Assembly (NCBI GenBank): GCA_017383485.1
Contig: JAFNXM010000011.1
Span: 1 to 51,859 of the forward strand
Length of the DNA stretch: 51,859 nt
Direction of reading: 5' to 3'
Source of the DNA: Bacteroidaceae bacterium
GTDB lineage: Bacteria > Bacteroidota > Bacteroidia > Bacteroidales > Bacteroidaceae
Part shown: one piece after another, positions 7,794-16,476 of the stretch
Numbering within the stretch: the first letter of the stretch is position 1
How the letters are laid out: every line of letters begins with the position of its first letter
Notes under the pieces: generated by a model
What the model was told of the DNA's origin: nothing
Seen by the model: only the letters and a program-made list of their open reading frames with translations
Databases searched by the model: none
Program-made: the position numbers and the translations under genes

Positions 7794-8339
7794 TTATTCG
7801 TCTTTCTGGATGATCTCCATCCCCTTCAGGATAGCCTGTTCATTCATAGGCAGGAGGTGGTGGTGGCGTTCGGGCAAAGATTTCTTCAAAGCCTTCATCA
7901 CGCTTTCAAGGGATACGATGGGGTGCAATTTCAACAGACCGCCCAGGACGAACATATTGAAACATTTCATCATCTTCATCTCTGCTGCCGTCTCCATCGC
8001 TGTGATGTGATGTGCAGCTATATCCTCGCGTGTAGGAGGATTGAGGATGCCGAAATTGTCGTAGATCAAGGTGCCACCGGGTTTCACCTTGGGTTGAAAT
8101 TTGTCTAACGAGGGTTGGTTGAGTACTATCGCCGTGTCGTAGCTACTGAGGATGGGCGAACTGATACGTTCGTCGCTCACGATTACGGTAACGTTGGCAG
8201 TACCGCCACGTTGTTCTGGGCCGTATGCAGGCATCCAAGTCACTTCTTTGCCTTCCATCAATCCTGCGTAGGCAAGGATTTTACCCATAGACAAAACGCC
8301 CTGTCCGCCAAAACCTGCTATAATTATTTCTTGCTTCAT
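7794..8339 (-). CDS. korC: 2-oxoacid:ferredoxin oxidoreductase, gamma subunit
   Basis: This is the gamma subunit of a 2-oxoacid (probably 2-oxoglutarate) ferredoxin oxidoreductase, which converts a 2-oxoacid plus CoA to acyl-CoA with reduction of ferredoxin. The N-terminal glycine-rich motif IIAGFGGQGVLSMGKILA (residues 5-22) and PAYGPEQRGGTANVTVIVSD (about 38-57) are hallmarks of the POR gamma domain. At 181 residues the length is normal. The stop of korB lies 5 bases before the ATG, so translation is probably coupled. The choice between 2-oxoglutarate and branched-chain 2-oxoacid substrate cannot be made from sequence alone. Confidence 0.88.
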   Translation of the reverse strand: MKQEIIIAGFGGQGVLSMGKILAYAGLMEGKEVTWMPAYGPEQRGGTANVTVIVSDERISSPILSSYDTAIVLNQPSLDKFQPKVKPGGTLIYDNFGILNPPTREDIAAHHITAMETAAEMKMMKCFNMFVLGGLLKLHPIVSLESVMKALKKSLPERHHHLLPMNEQAILKGMEIIQKDE

Positions 8340-8344
8340 GGTGC

Positions 8345-9172
8345 TTACAATTTTACGGGTTCACGATTGACTTCTGTATCTTTCAAATCGCCCACGTGGT
8401 AGTGTGCAAACATGTGTTGCTCCATCCATGCGTTGGCTTTCTCGGGTGTCATCTTCCAGCCCGAAGAACATGTGCCGACGATTTCGACAAGGTTTGAGCC
8501 CTTGCCGGCCATTGAGTTTTCGAAAGCCTTGCGGATGGCTTTCTTCGCCTTGCGGATAGCGGGCACAGAGTGTACGCTCTGACGAGTGACGTATGCTGTA
8601 CCGTCCAATTGGGCTGCAAGTTCGGTCATCTTGATGGGGTAACCGTGCAAGTCGGCTTGTCGGCCGTCGGGGCAGGTGGCTGTCTTCATGCCAAGGAGTG
8701 TGGTGGGCGCCATCTGACCTCCGGTCATACCATAAATGGCATTGTTGACGAAGATGATGGTGATATTTTCGCCACGGTTCAGTGCGTGAATGGCTTCGGC
8801 GGTACCGATACAGCCTAAGTCGCCGTCGCCCTGGTAGGTGAACACCAGGCGGTCGGGCCACAGGCGCTTGCTGGCCGTAGCTACGGCTGGTGCACGTCCG
8901 TGGGCGGCTTCTTGCCAGTCGATGTCTATATATCTGTAGGCAAATACAGCACAGCCGACGGGGCTCACACCGATAGTCTTTTCAGCCATACCCATTTCTT
9001 CGATCACCTCGGCAATGAGTTTGTGCACGACGCCATGTGAACAGCCTGGGCAGTAGTGCATCGTTTGGTCGTTGAGCAAGGCAGGCTTGCTGTGCACCAA
9101 ATTTTCTGGGCAGACGATATTTTGCAATTCTTCGTTCTGCTGAGGTGCAGTGTTATTATTTAATTCGCTCAT
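8345..9172 (-). CDS. korB: 2-oxoacid:ferredoxin oxidoreductase, beta (TPP-binding) subunit
   Basis: The beta subunit binds thiamine pyrophosphate. Visible signatures are HYCPGCSHGVVHKL (residues 39-52), with the family CxxC at 41-44, and a TPP motif starting GDGDLGCIGTAEAIHALNRG (115 onward) and closing at FVNNAIYGMTGGQ. The length of 275 residues is close to KorB/VorB. A leading Cys-containing N-terminal tail of about 35 residues precedes the conserved part. It is followed closely by korC and preceded by a small membrane-protein gene that separates it from korDA. TPP supply is linked in this window to thiN and the riboswitch at 31388-32776. Confidence 0.9.
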   Translation of the reverse strand: MSELNNNTAPQQNEELQNIVCPENLVHSKPALLNDQTMHYCPGCSHGVVHKLIAEVIEEMGMAEKTIGVSPVGCAVFAYRYIDIDWQEAAHGRAPAVATASKRLWPDRLVFTYQGDGDLGCIGTAEAIHALNRGENITIIFVNNAIYGMTGGQMAPTTLLGMKTATCPDGRQADLHGYPIKMTELAAQLDGTAYVTRQSVHSVPAIRKAKKAIRKAFENSMAGKGSNLVEIVGTCSSGWKMTPEKANAWMEQHMFAHYHVGDLKDTEVNREPVKL

Positions 9173-9278
9173 GACTTCTTATTTTATTATTTGAACAAAT
9201 GCTTTGAAAAACTTTACCTTGATTTGTATCTCTTTCTCCTACTCCCTATACATATTTATATAGGTGTGGAAGAATACA

Positions 9279-9581
9279 TCAAGACCTTCTGCGGCTCCGG
9301 TCAAACCTGGATTTACGAGGTTGATTGAGAGATGCAGGCATACGAAGCATGGCTTCGGCAAACTTTACCAATACGGCAATTATACCTACGACATATCCCC
9401 AATTGGAGGTTTCTTCTTGCATCATCCCAAGGCCTATACCAATCATTGCCACGATGGCTAAAAGCATGAATACGATATTGAGCATATTGCGCAGACGCAA
9501 TTGCTTGTAGGCTTTTTCTGCTTCAGCCACCCTTTGACGTTCCTGCAAGGAGGTTTGTATTTCGTTATTCTCGGCAGTCAT
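9279..9581 (-). CDS. Small two-helix membrane protein inside the kor cluster (100 aa)
   Basis: A charged N-terminal helix (residues 10-30, LQERQRVAEAEKAYKQLRLR, likely coiled coil) is followed by two predicted membrane helices (MLNIVFMLLAIVAMIGIGLGM, about 33-53, and YVVGIIAVLVKFAEAML, about 63-79) and a strongly basic tail (NQPRKSRFDRSRRRS). The gene sits 39 bases after korDA and about 106 bases before korB on the same strand, so it is probably co-transcribed. It is not a known subunit of the oxidoreductase. A role in tethering the soluble complex to the membrane is conceivable but purely inferred. Confidence 0.65.
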   Translation of the reverse strand: MTAENNEIQTSLQERQRVAEAEKAYKQLRLRNMLNIVFMLLAIVAMIGIGLGMMQEETSNWGYVVGIIAVLVKFAEAMLRMPASLNQPRKSRFDRSRRRS

Positions 9582-9620
9582 TTCACTTTTTTATGTTTAA
9601 GATTGTTTCTCGGGCGAGTC

Positions 9621-11015
9621 TTATTTCACCAATTTTTCAACCAATGCGTTCACCACTTCTTCGGGATCGGGCACGATGCCACCGAGGCGTCCGAAGTGTG
9701 CGACGGGGATTTGGCTTTCGACAGCAGCACGTACGTCGAACACCATTTGTCCGGCATTGATTTCCATAGTCAGCACGCCCTTCATCGTCTTGGAAATTTC
9801 ACGAATCTCTGCTTCGGGGAAAGGCCATAAAGTGATGGGGCGGAACAGTCCCACCTTGATGCCACGTTCGCGTGCCAGGCTCATTGCTTTCTCAGAGATA
9901 CGAGCTGCCGAACCAAAGGCTACGATCAAATAGTCGGCATCTTCGCAGCCTACAGTCTCATAGCGCACTTCGTTTTCGGCGATTTTCTTGAACTTAGCCT
10001 GGAGTTGCAGATTTTTCTTTTCCATTTCCACGGGATCCAGTTCGAGTGAAGTCACGACATTCACACCGCGTTGCTTCAAGCCATTGCCATTTGAAGCCCA
10101 GGGGCATTCTGCTACCAATTCGGCTTCGGTGCGACGAGGCTTATATGGGGGCAAAACGACTTTTTCCATCATCTGACCAATCACACCGTCTGTCAAAATC
10201 ATCACTGGCGTACGATATTTGAAAGCGAGTTCAAAGGCTTGATCGACGAAGTCTGCCATTTCCTGCACAGAGTTTGGTGCCAGCACGATCACGTTATAGT
10301 CGCCATTGCCACCACCACGTGTCGCCTGATTGTAGTCACTTTGCGAAGGTTGGATAGTACCCAGGCCGGGACCACCACGTTGCACATTGACGATCACACC
10401 AGGCACTTCGGCACCTGCCATATAGCTGATACCTTCTTGCATTAGGGCGATACCCACGCTGGCTGATGAAGTCATCACGCGCTTACCTGTACCACCACCG
10501 CCATAAAGCATATTGATGGCTGCGACTTCGCTTTCTGCTTGCAACACTACCATACCAGTAGTTTCCCAGGGTTTAAGTTCGGCGAGGGTTTCGAGTACTT
10601 CGCTTTGGGGTGTGATTGGATAACCGAAATAGCCATCACATCCGCAGCGCACGGCAGCATGTGCAATGGCTTCGTTGCCCTTCATCAGGACCACTTCGCG
10701 TTCTTCCTCGACGGGCACATTGTTCACCAATGGCGCTACGCCCGACACGATTTCCACCTTGTCTGCCACCACCGCGGGTTTGGCTGTGGCAGGCTTTGTC
10801 TTATACACAGAGATACAACCGTCGGGGCAGACGATTGCACAAGAGGAACAACCGATACAACTGTCGGGTTGTGCCATGTAGGAATAGACATATCCCTTGT
10901 GATTGACCTCATTTGTAGTCAATGCCAACGTTTGTGTAGGGCAGGCTACAACGCAGAGGTTGCATCCCTTACATCTGTCGACATCCACTACTACTGCACC
11001 TTTTATTTTGCTCAT
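9621..11015 (-). CDS. korA: 2-oxoacid:ferredoxin oxidoreductase, fused delta (ferredoxin) and alpha subunits
   Basis: The first 75 residues are an eight-iron ferredoxin domain with CKGCNLCVVACP (15-26) and CIGCSSCAIVCP (53-64). This corresponds to the delta subunit (KorD). A linker (about 75-105) joins it to the alpha subunit: KGNEAIAHAAVRCGCDGYFGYPITPQSEV (about 112-140) and QAESEVAAINMLYGG (about 158-172) are typical POR-N motifs, and the C-terminal half holds the POR core. The length of 464 equals delta plus alpha, so this is a genuine fusion, as seen in other Bacteroidetes VorB/KorA proteins. It feeds electrons from 2-oxoacid oxidation into ferredoxin. The TPR gene upstream is 87 bases away. 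Confidence 0.9.
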   Translation of the reverse strand: MSKIKGAVVVDVDRCKGCNLCVVACPTQTLALTTNEVNHKGYVYSYMAQPDSCIGCSSCAIVCPDGCISVYKTKPATAKPAVVADKVEIVSGVAPLVNNVPVEEEREVVLMKGNEAIAHAAVRCGCDGYFGYPITPQSEVLETLAELKPWETTGMVVLQAESEVAAINMLYGGGGTGKRVMTSSASVGIALMQEGISYMAGAEVPGVIVNVQRGGPGLGTIQPSQSDYNQATRGGGNGDYNVIVLAPNSVQEMADFVDQAFELAFKYRTPVMILTDGVIGQMMEKVVLPPYKPRRTEAELVAECPWASNGNGLKQRGVNVVTSLELDPVEMEKKNLQLQAKFKKIAENEVRYETVGCEDADYLIVAFGSAARISEKAMSLARERGIKVGLFRPITLWPFPEAEIREISKTMKGVLTMEINAGQMVFDVRAAVESQIPVAHFGRLGGIVPDPEEVVNALVEKLVK

Positions 11016-11102
11016 CGCATTTAGGTTTTATAGGGTTATTTTTTTGTTGTATCACTCCTTGATCAGAGCGAACGAATTATCTTTTGGGGGACCAAAGACC
11101 TG

Positions 11103-11381
11103 TTACGGATTGTACATATCCTTGTGGTAAAAGTTCAGGATTTCCTCGATCATCGTGCACGAGTCCGAGGCCGGCCCATCTGGTTCAATTTCTGCCGAGC
11201 GACGGAAATTTTCCAGACTGCCCGACCAATCCGAGCGCTTCATGCAGATTTTGCCCTTCAGGTAGTACGAATGTGCTTCGTCTGCGCCTTGTGCCAAAGC
11301 CGCATCTACTAAGCGTTCGGCCTGGTCCACGCATCCTGCTTTCAAGAGTTCTTCTGCTTGCTTTAGATCGGTATGTAGCAT
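11103..11381 (-). CDS. Small tetratricopeptide-repeat protein (92 aa)
   Basis: The sequence contains about two TPR units: AEELLKAGCVDQAERLVDAALAQGADEAHSYYLKGKICMKRSDWSGSLENFRRSAEIEPDG covers residues 9-69, abbreviated here by its key positions (LLKAG, AERLV, YYLKGKI, NFRRSAEIEP). No signal peptide is present, so it is probably a cytoplasmic adaptor. It is located upstream of korDA on the same strand, in a conserved-looking arrangement with the oxidoreductase genes, which suggests an accessory role. That role is inferred only from position. Confidence 0.7.
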   Translation of the reverse strand: MLHTDLKQAEELLKAGCVDQAERLVDAALAQGADEAHSYYLKGKICMKRSDWSGSLENFRRSAEIEPDGPASDSCTMIEEILNFYHKDMYNP

Positions 11382-11486
11382 TTTTATGGTCTATGGTCGT
11401 AGCAAATTTACGTTTTTATCTTTATCCATCGTATCATCTATGCAAAAAAGTTTCTTGTTTTTTGAAAAAAATATTTTCTATAGACG

Positions 11487-11537
11487 AAACAAGGAGGATA
11501 TGCCAGCAAAGTGGGGCACATCCTCCAACGTTTTTTC
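11487..11537 (-). terminator. Hairpin downstream of asnA
   Basis: GGAGGAT (11493-11499) pairs with ATCCTCC (11520-11526) just beyond the asnA stop. A T-rich stretch (TTGTTTCG) follows on the minus strand and TTTTTT on the plus strand. It probably terminates asnA before the TPR gene. Confidence 0.5.
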
Positions 11538-11552
11538 GGTATATATATAATA

Positions 11553-12590
11553 TTATATGAGTGGTATATTCATCGCCGTGCATTGCGCTCGCATCTCGGT
11601 CGGCCAGATGCTGGATTGGATCTCGCCAATGTGTGCTTTCTTCAGGTATAGCATGCACAGGCGGGACTGTCCGATGCCGCCGCCCACACTCAGTGGCAGG
11701 GTGCCGTCGAGCAATCTGCTGTGGAAGTAGAGCTGGGCACGATCCTCCTGACCTGACAATTTCAGTTGGTGTAGCAGTGCTGCCTGGTCCACACGTATAC
11801 CCATGGACGAGAGTTCTACGGCACGATCCAGCACGTCGTACCACACCAGCAAGTCGCCATTGAGTCCAGCCAGTCCGTCTTCGCCCACAGTGGAGTAGTC
11901 GTCGTAGTCGGGTGCTCTGAGGTCATGGGGCACACCATCTGCCAGCGCACCGCCTATACCTATTATAAATACGGCACCCTTTTCTTTTGTGATTTTGTCC
12001 TCACGCTCTTTGGGGCTGAGTGTGGGATAAAGTCTGCGCAGCTCCTCGGCATGAATAAATGTGACCCGTTCTGGCAACGAGGGGGTCAGACAGGGGAAAC
12101 GTTCGCAAATGAGAAACTCTGTGCGAAGCATAGCTGCGTAAATGCACTCTACGATTTCCTTCAGAAAACCGATGTTTCTGTCTTCAGAACGAATGACGCG
12201 CTCCCAATCCCATTGGTCTACGTAAAGCGAATGCAGGTTGCCCAACTCCTCGTCCGCCCGGATGGCGTTCATATCCGTATAGATGCCATAGCCAGGCTTT
12301 ACTTCATACTCAGCCAAAGTGAGTCGTTTCCATTTTGCCAACGAGTGCACCACCTCGGCCGTCGCATTTTCCATATCTTTGATTGGGAAAGAGACTGGAC
12401 GTTCTCTGCCACTCAAATCATCATTAAGCCCCAGGCCGCGCTGCACAAACAGCGGACCGGTGACACGGCGCAGGCGCAAACCTGTCGATAGGTTTTCCTG
12501 AAAGAAATCTTTGATCAGCTTGATGCCCTGTTCTGTCTCATTGCCGCCAAGCAGAGGTGTATAATTTTTAGGGGTTATCAGATAACTCAT
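11553..12590 (-). CDS. asnA: Aspartate-ammonia ligase (asparagine synthetase A)
   Basis: AsnA makes asparagine from aspartate, ammonia and ATP in the cytoplasm, and is structurally a class II aminoacyl-tRNA synthetase relative. With the start at MSYLITPKNYTPLL (12590) the protein is 345 residues, the normal Bacteroidetes length. The open frame extends 28 residues further upstream, but that region lacks family similarity and is best read as 5' UTR. Key motifs are RVTGPLFV, GLNDDLSGRERPVSF, YGIYTDMNAIRADEEL, DQWDWERVI and near the end SVGGGIGQSRLCMLYLKK. The gene is preceded by a -7 promoter box at 12672-12679 and followed by a hairpin. Confidence 0.93.
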   Translation of the reverse strand: MSYLITPKNYTPLLGGNETEQGIKLIKDFFQENLSTGLRLRRVTGPLFVQRGLGLNDDLSGRERPVSFPIKDMENATAEVVHSLAKWKRLTLAEYEVKPGYGIYTDMNAIRADEELGNLHSLYVDQWDWERVIRSEDRNIGFLKEIVECIYAAMLRTEFLICERFPCLTPSLPERVTFIHAEELRRLYPTLSPKEREDKITKEKGAVFIIGIGGALADGVPHDLRAPDYDDYSTVGEDGLAGLNGDLLVWYDVLDRAVELSSMGIRVDQAALLHQLKLSGQEDRAQLYFHSRLLDGTLPLSVGGGIGQSRLCMLYLKKAHIGEIQSSIWPTEMRAQCTAMNIPLI

Positions 12591-12671
12591 AGTTCCTATT
12601 TTTTGAACAATAGCAAGTTGTGGATATTGCTGCAGTGCACCGAAAAGTTTGGCGCCTGCATCCTGCTGACG

Positions 12672-12679
12672 CAAAATTA
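12672..12679 (-). promoter_or_regulatory. -7 box upstream of asnA
   Basis: Minus-strand TAATTTTG matches TAnnTTTG, 81 bases before the chosen asnA start. Its position supports starting translation at 12590 and treating the upstream 28 codons as leader. Confidence 0.4.
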
Positions 12680-12830
12680 AGCAAAAATGGCAAATCGGCT
12701 CCTTTTATTCCCCTTTATTTTATTATAGGTATACCGCTGGTGTGCTCTTGTTTCCCGTATAAATGAATAAATCGCCACACCATGGCAAACAAAAATACGT
12801 ATGGCGGACCTCGGTGCTACGAAAAAAATG

Positions 12831-12838
12831 TATCTTTG
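12831..12838 (+). promoter_or_regulatory. -7 box upstream of the amidase-like gene
   Basis: TATCTTTG matches TAnnTTTG. If used, it gives a leader of about 200 bases that contains family-1 element C (12941-13020). The -33 box is not clear. Confidence 0.4.
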
Positions 12839-12940
12839 CAAGGAATATGCTGTTTGTACAGTCAGGCCTGTTTTCGTCGAAGGAAAGTCTCTCGAATTAC
12901 TTCTTGAAAAAGGTCTAAAAACTATACCTCAAAATGTCTC

Positions 12941-13020
12941 AGAAAAAAAGTCTAACCTTTTTTAAAAAAGGTCTAGTTTTTTTTTAACGAGGCGTCGCGA
13001 AATTTTAACGAGGCCTAGGT
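12941..13020 (+). repeat. Family-1 intergenic element, copy C
   Basis: Two A/T-bounded arms lie directly next to each other (AAAAAAAGTCTAACCTTTTTT from 12943, then AAAAAAGGTCTAGTTTTTTTTT to 12985), forming an imperfect hairpin. They are followed outside the hairpin by one full 21-bp unit (CGAGGCGTCGCGAAA) and a partial one that turns into CGAGGCCTAGG. Unlike most copies it lies between divergent genes, in the probable leader of the amidase-like gene. The remainder of the asnA to amidase gap (12591-13051) holds promoter boxes and nothing else I can identify. Confidence 0.8.
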
Positions 13021-13066
13021 TTGTGAAAACAGCCTAAAACGTGTTTTGAAAATGTCAAGTAATTTT

Positions 13067-16003
13067 ATGAAATATCGCTTGCTCCTGTTGCTCCTGATTA
13101 TGACTACTGCATTGCCCATCGTGGCACAGAAAAATAAATTCAAGGGGGTGTGCGACACGCTAAACATATATCTGAATACATACCGTGTGCCCAATTATCG
13201 TCCGCACTTCCCGATGAAACTGGACAGCATCTCGCTGAGCGCAGATTCGACCACGCTACGACTCTATGCCAACGAGGCAATCACGGGGCAGGCCTTTACG
13301 GAAAATAGCCTAAGGGCTTTTACCCCAAAAGTTGAGCAACTATTGCCAGATTCGCTGAAAATGTTTGCCCCACGTTGGCTGGACAAATATGGACGTGACC
13401 TGAGCGAATATATCCCCAACTATGCACGTACGGTGGCCCTGGACAGCACACGCATGCTGCCCGCTTCGCGATACGAAGGTGCACCCTGGGTGCGTCGCGT
13501 GGGACCACAGAGCGAAATATTAAGGGGGGGAGTCAATGGACGTCATATCATGGTGAATGCCAGTCACGGCAGATATTTTGATACCAAGAAGTGGTTGTGG
13601 CAACGTCCCTATCTCTTTTGCACAACCGAGGACCTGCTGACGCGAAGTTTCGTTTATCCCTACCTCGTTCCTATGTTGGAGCGATCGGGTGCTGTGGTGC
13701 CCACGGCATGCGAACGTGATATGCAAGCGGAAATGCGTGTGGTGGACAATGACAAGGCCCACTCGTCACAGCATCATGGCAAATACACAGAAGTCGGAGC
13801 GGGCGAGCACCAATGGCAAACCTGTGCAACAGGGGCTAAGGGCTTCGCTATGCCATACCTGCCTATGCAGGGAAAATCTAACCCCTTCGTAGCAGGAACT
13901 TACAGAAAAATCACCGCGACAAAGCAGGGGGATATAGCTTCAGCAACATGGACCCCCCGATTCAAGGTGAGCGGCACGTATGCCGTCTATGTGAGTTACG
14001 CCAGTCTGGCCCAGAGCGTGAGTGATGCTCACTATATCGTACGCCACAAGGGACAGGAGACACACTTCTTGGTCAATCAGAAAATGGGTGGAGGTACGTG
14101 GCTCTATCTTGGCACCTTCGATTTTGAAAAAGACAAACCCGAGGACAATTGTGTAGTCCTGACCAACGAAAGTCAGGAGCAAGGCATAGTGACCGCCGAT
14201 GCCGTGAGATGGGGCGGCGGTATGGCGATGCACAATCGTAATGGCTGGGGTACGAGTGGTATGCCGCGATATCTGGAAGCTGCTACATATAATGCTTTGT
14301 GGAGTGGTGTGCCCTACGACCTTTTTAATATGAAAAAGAAACATACGGACTATAGCGACGATATCCGAGCACGTGGCGCTATGGCCAATCATCTGGCGGG
14401 TGGCAGTACGTATTTGCCCGACTCGGCAGGATTGCGTGTGCCATTGGATGCAGTGGTGGCGGTACACTCAGACGCAGGGGCGAAAGATGCCAAGACCATC
14501 ATCGGCACATTGGGTATTGCTACGACGGTGAAACCTGGTGGAGTAGCAGATTTCCCCTGTGGAATGTCTCGAAAGACTTCGCTCGACCTCGCGACATCGG
14601 TCGTTACATCAATTTCGCAGAACCTGTCAAAACAATGGCATACGGATTGGACACAGCGCGAGGTGTGGGATCGCAACTATGGTGAGTGTCGTACGCCTCA
14701 TGTGCCGTCAATGATTCTCGAAATGTTCTCACACCAAAATTATACAGACTTCACCTTGGTGCACGATCCTATGTTCAAGGCTTCAATGGCACGTGCAATT
14801 TATGCAGGGATACAGAGATATGTCAGTACTCAATATGGCGAAATAGATTATACTATTCAACCCCTGAGCATCCGTCGCTTTGCGGCTCGGCTGTCAGACG
14901 ACCAACGCACTGCATGCCTGTCGTGGCAGCCGACAATAGACACCTTGTATCACAATGCCACACCGACGGGATACATCGTCTATACTCGTATCAATGATGG
15001 CGACTTCGACAATGGCGTATACGTCGCAGAACGGACAACATACGAATTGCCCATCGAAGCAGGCAAACGCTACGATTTCAAAGTCAACGCTATCAATGCA
15101 GGAGGCGAGAGTGCGGACTCGGAAATCCTGTCGGTATATGCGGCAGAAGGCGCAACGAAAAAAATACTCTTGGTCAACGGCTTCTACAGACTAAGCGGGC
15201 CAGCAAGAGTAGAGACTTCAACCCAATTTGGCTTTGACTTAGATCAAGACTTCGGCGTGCCTGACAAATATACCGCTGCTTTCGCTGGCCGACAACTGTG
15301 CTTCGATCGCTCAAAGTTCGGCAGAGAGAAAGAAGGTGCTTTGGGATTTTGCGGCAACGAACTGGAGGGGAAAATCATCGGCGGCAATACCTTCGACTAT
15401 CCCACTCGTCACGGCTCAGCTATAGCCGCGCTCAACGTTTATTCCTACGAGTCGGCCTCACGTGAAGCATGGTTGGGCGGAGATATGGATTTGTCGCAAA
15501 TTGCCGCCATAGATTATATTGCAGGTGCCGAATGCGATGCACCTCAAAACCTCTTGCCCTTCAAAACCTTTGATGCTGAGACACGCCGTGCTTTGACCTC
15601 ATACCTCAACGACGGCGGCGCTTTGCTAGTGAGCGGATGTTATCTTGGTAGCGACGCTAAGACGACGGAAGAGAAAGCCTTCTTGCGCGAAACCCTGAAG
15701 TGCGAATTTGCAGGTACGGCTCGCTGTGACTCCACCGAGATGGTCTGCGGCTTAGGTCTTGAAATTCCCGTACACCGCGGCATCATATCCGAATGTTATC
15801 CCATTCAGTCGCCAGATATTCTGATCCCGACGGATTCTCTCGCATTCCCCGCTTTTGCATATTACGGCGGTGGCAGCGCAGGCGTGGCTTATGCTGGTGC
15901 AGACTACCGATTGGTGGCAATGGGTTTTCCCTTCGAAAGCATTAAGGACAAGAAAATTCAAATACAAGCCATCGAAGCAATATTAAGGTTCTTGACAGAG
16001 TAA
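13067..16003 (+). CDS. Secreted N-acetylmuramoyl-L-alanine amidase/xanthan-lyase-like protein (978 aa)
   Basis: The start chosen is MKYRLLLLLLIMTTALPIVAQ, a clean signal peptide. ATG at 13052 and TTG at 13046 are alternatives five and seven codons upstream. The region around residues 155-185 (GRHIMVNASHGRYFD) and VVAVHSDAG (about 463-471) resemble the zinc-binding blocks of amidase_3 peptidoglycan amidases, separated by an inserted beta domain like the golvesin/xanthan-lyase carbohydrate-binding module (about 300-385, GTYAVYVSYASL to TADAVRWGGG). A fibronectin-III-like stretch follows (about 600-695), then a large unassigned C-terminal domain. Similar Bacteroidetes proteins are called xanthan lyase or amidase. 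Activity is not proven, but a cell-wall role is plausible. Confidence 0.72.
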   Translation: MKYRLLLLLLIMTTALPIVAQKNKFKGVCDTLNIYLNTYRVPNYRPHFPMKLDSISLSADSTTLRLYANEAITGQAFTENSLRAFTPKVEQLLPDSLKMFAPRWLDKYGRDLSEYIPNYARTVALDSTRMLPASRYEGAPWVRRVGPQSEILRGGVNGRHIMVNASHGRYFDTKKWLWQRPYLFCTTEDLLTRSFVYPYLVPMLERSGAVVPTACERDMQAEMRVVDNDKAHSSQHHGKYTEVGAGEHQWQTCATGAKGFAMPYLPMQGKSNPFVAGTYRKITATKQGDIASATWTPRFKVSGTYAVYVSYASLAQSVSDAHYIVRHKGQETHFLVNQKMGGGTWLYLGTFDFEKDKPEDNCVVLTNESQEQGIVTADAVRWGGGMAMHNRNGWGTSGMPRYLEAATYNALWSGVPYDLFNMKKKHTDYSDDIRARGAMANHLAGGSTYLPDSAGLRVPLDAVVAVHSDAGAKDAKTIIGTLGIATTVKPGGVADFPCGMSRKTSLDLATSVVTSISQNLSKQWHTDWTQREVWDRNYGECRTPHVPSMILEMFSHQNYTDFTLVHDPMFKASMARAIYAGIQRYVSTQYGEIDYTIQPLSIRRFAARLSDDQRTACLSWQPTIDTLYHNATPTGYIVYTRINDGDFDNGVYVAERTTYELPIEAGKRYDFKVNAINAGGESADSEILSVYAAEGATKKILLVNGFYRLSGPARVETSTQFGFDLDQDFGVPDKYTAAFAGRQLCFDRSKFGREKEGALGFCGNELEGKIIGGNTFDYPTRHGSAIAALNVYSYESASREAWLGGDMDLSQIAAIDYIAGAECDAPQNLLPFKTFDAETRRALTSYLNDGGALLVSGCYLGSDAKTTEEKAFLRETLKCEFAGTARCDSTEMVCGLGLEIPVHRGIISECYPIQSPDILIPTDSLAFPAFAYYGGGSAGVAYAGADYRLVAMGFPFESIKDKKIQIQAIEAILRFLTE

Positions 16004-16027
16004 GTTCCTTTGAGCCTCTCTTCCCCA

Positions 16028-16047
16028 TGTATATAATATTATATATG
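16028..16047. repeat. AT-rich perfect palindrome
   Basis: TATATAATATTATATA (16030-16045) is self-complementary and lies in the short gap after the amidase-like gene. A near copy lies at 11544-11559 across the asnA stop, with related tracts near 1880 and 32585. Confidence 0.5.
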
Positions 16048-16077
16048 TAATAACGCTAACTTAAAAAAACTTCAAAT

Positions 16078-16410
16078 ATGGAATATACAATACAACTCAA
16101 CGAAAGCGGCACACATCACCTCGAACTCAGCGAGATTCACCTCGAAACACTTCGCCGTTACCAATTGTTGGACCATCTCTTGGATAGCACAGGCTATGTG
16201 ACCGAAGATACACTCGATCGTTTGAAGATGCAAATCCGCGCCTTGATAGCATCGTCTACAGAGAATACCAAAGATTTGCTGGACCTGTGCATCGACGTCA
16301 TATATCACCACAAGATGAAAGCCTATGGCTTGCGCGAGCTCATTGCCGTATATCAGGAATATTTAGCAAAGACACAGGAGCCAGGCACCGAAACTGTCGA
16401 CGCACAATAA
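16078..16410 (+). CDS. Conserved-looking protein of unknown function (110 aa)
   Basis: A soluble, mostly helical protein without signal peptide or cysteines. It opens with a short beta-like segment (MEYTIQLNESGTHHLEL) and continues with amphipathic helices (LETLRRYQLLDHLL, DTLDRLKMQIRALI, LLDLCIDVIYHHKM, LRELIAVYQEYL). The gene lies 74 bases after the amidase-like gene and 66 bases before the YgiQ gene, all on the plus strand, so co-transcription is possible. I do not recognise the family. Confidence 0.65.
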   Translation: MEYTIQLNESGTHHLELSEIHLETLRRYQLLDHLLDSTGYVTEDTLDRLKMQIRALIASSTENTKDLLDLCIDVIYHHKMKAYGLRELIAVYQEYLAKTQEPGTETVDAQ

Positions 16411-16476
16411 GTGCCTCTGTCTGCACGCAAGGTTGATATTAGTACATTTCATTAAGTAGCCACAAAAACACCTCTT

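Noticed and set aside
12591-12674. N-terminal extension of AsnA by 28 codons
   Set aside because: The extension lacks similarity to the family, would overlap the likely promoter box, and the 345-residue form has the normal length.
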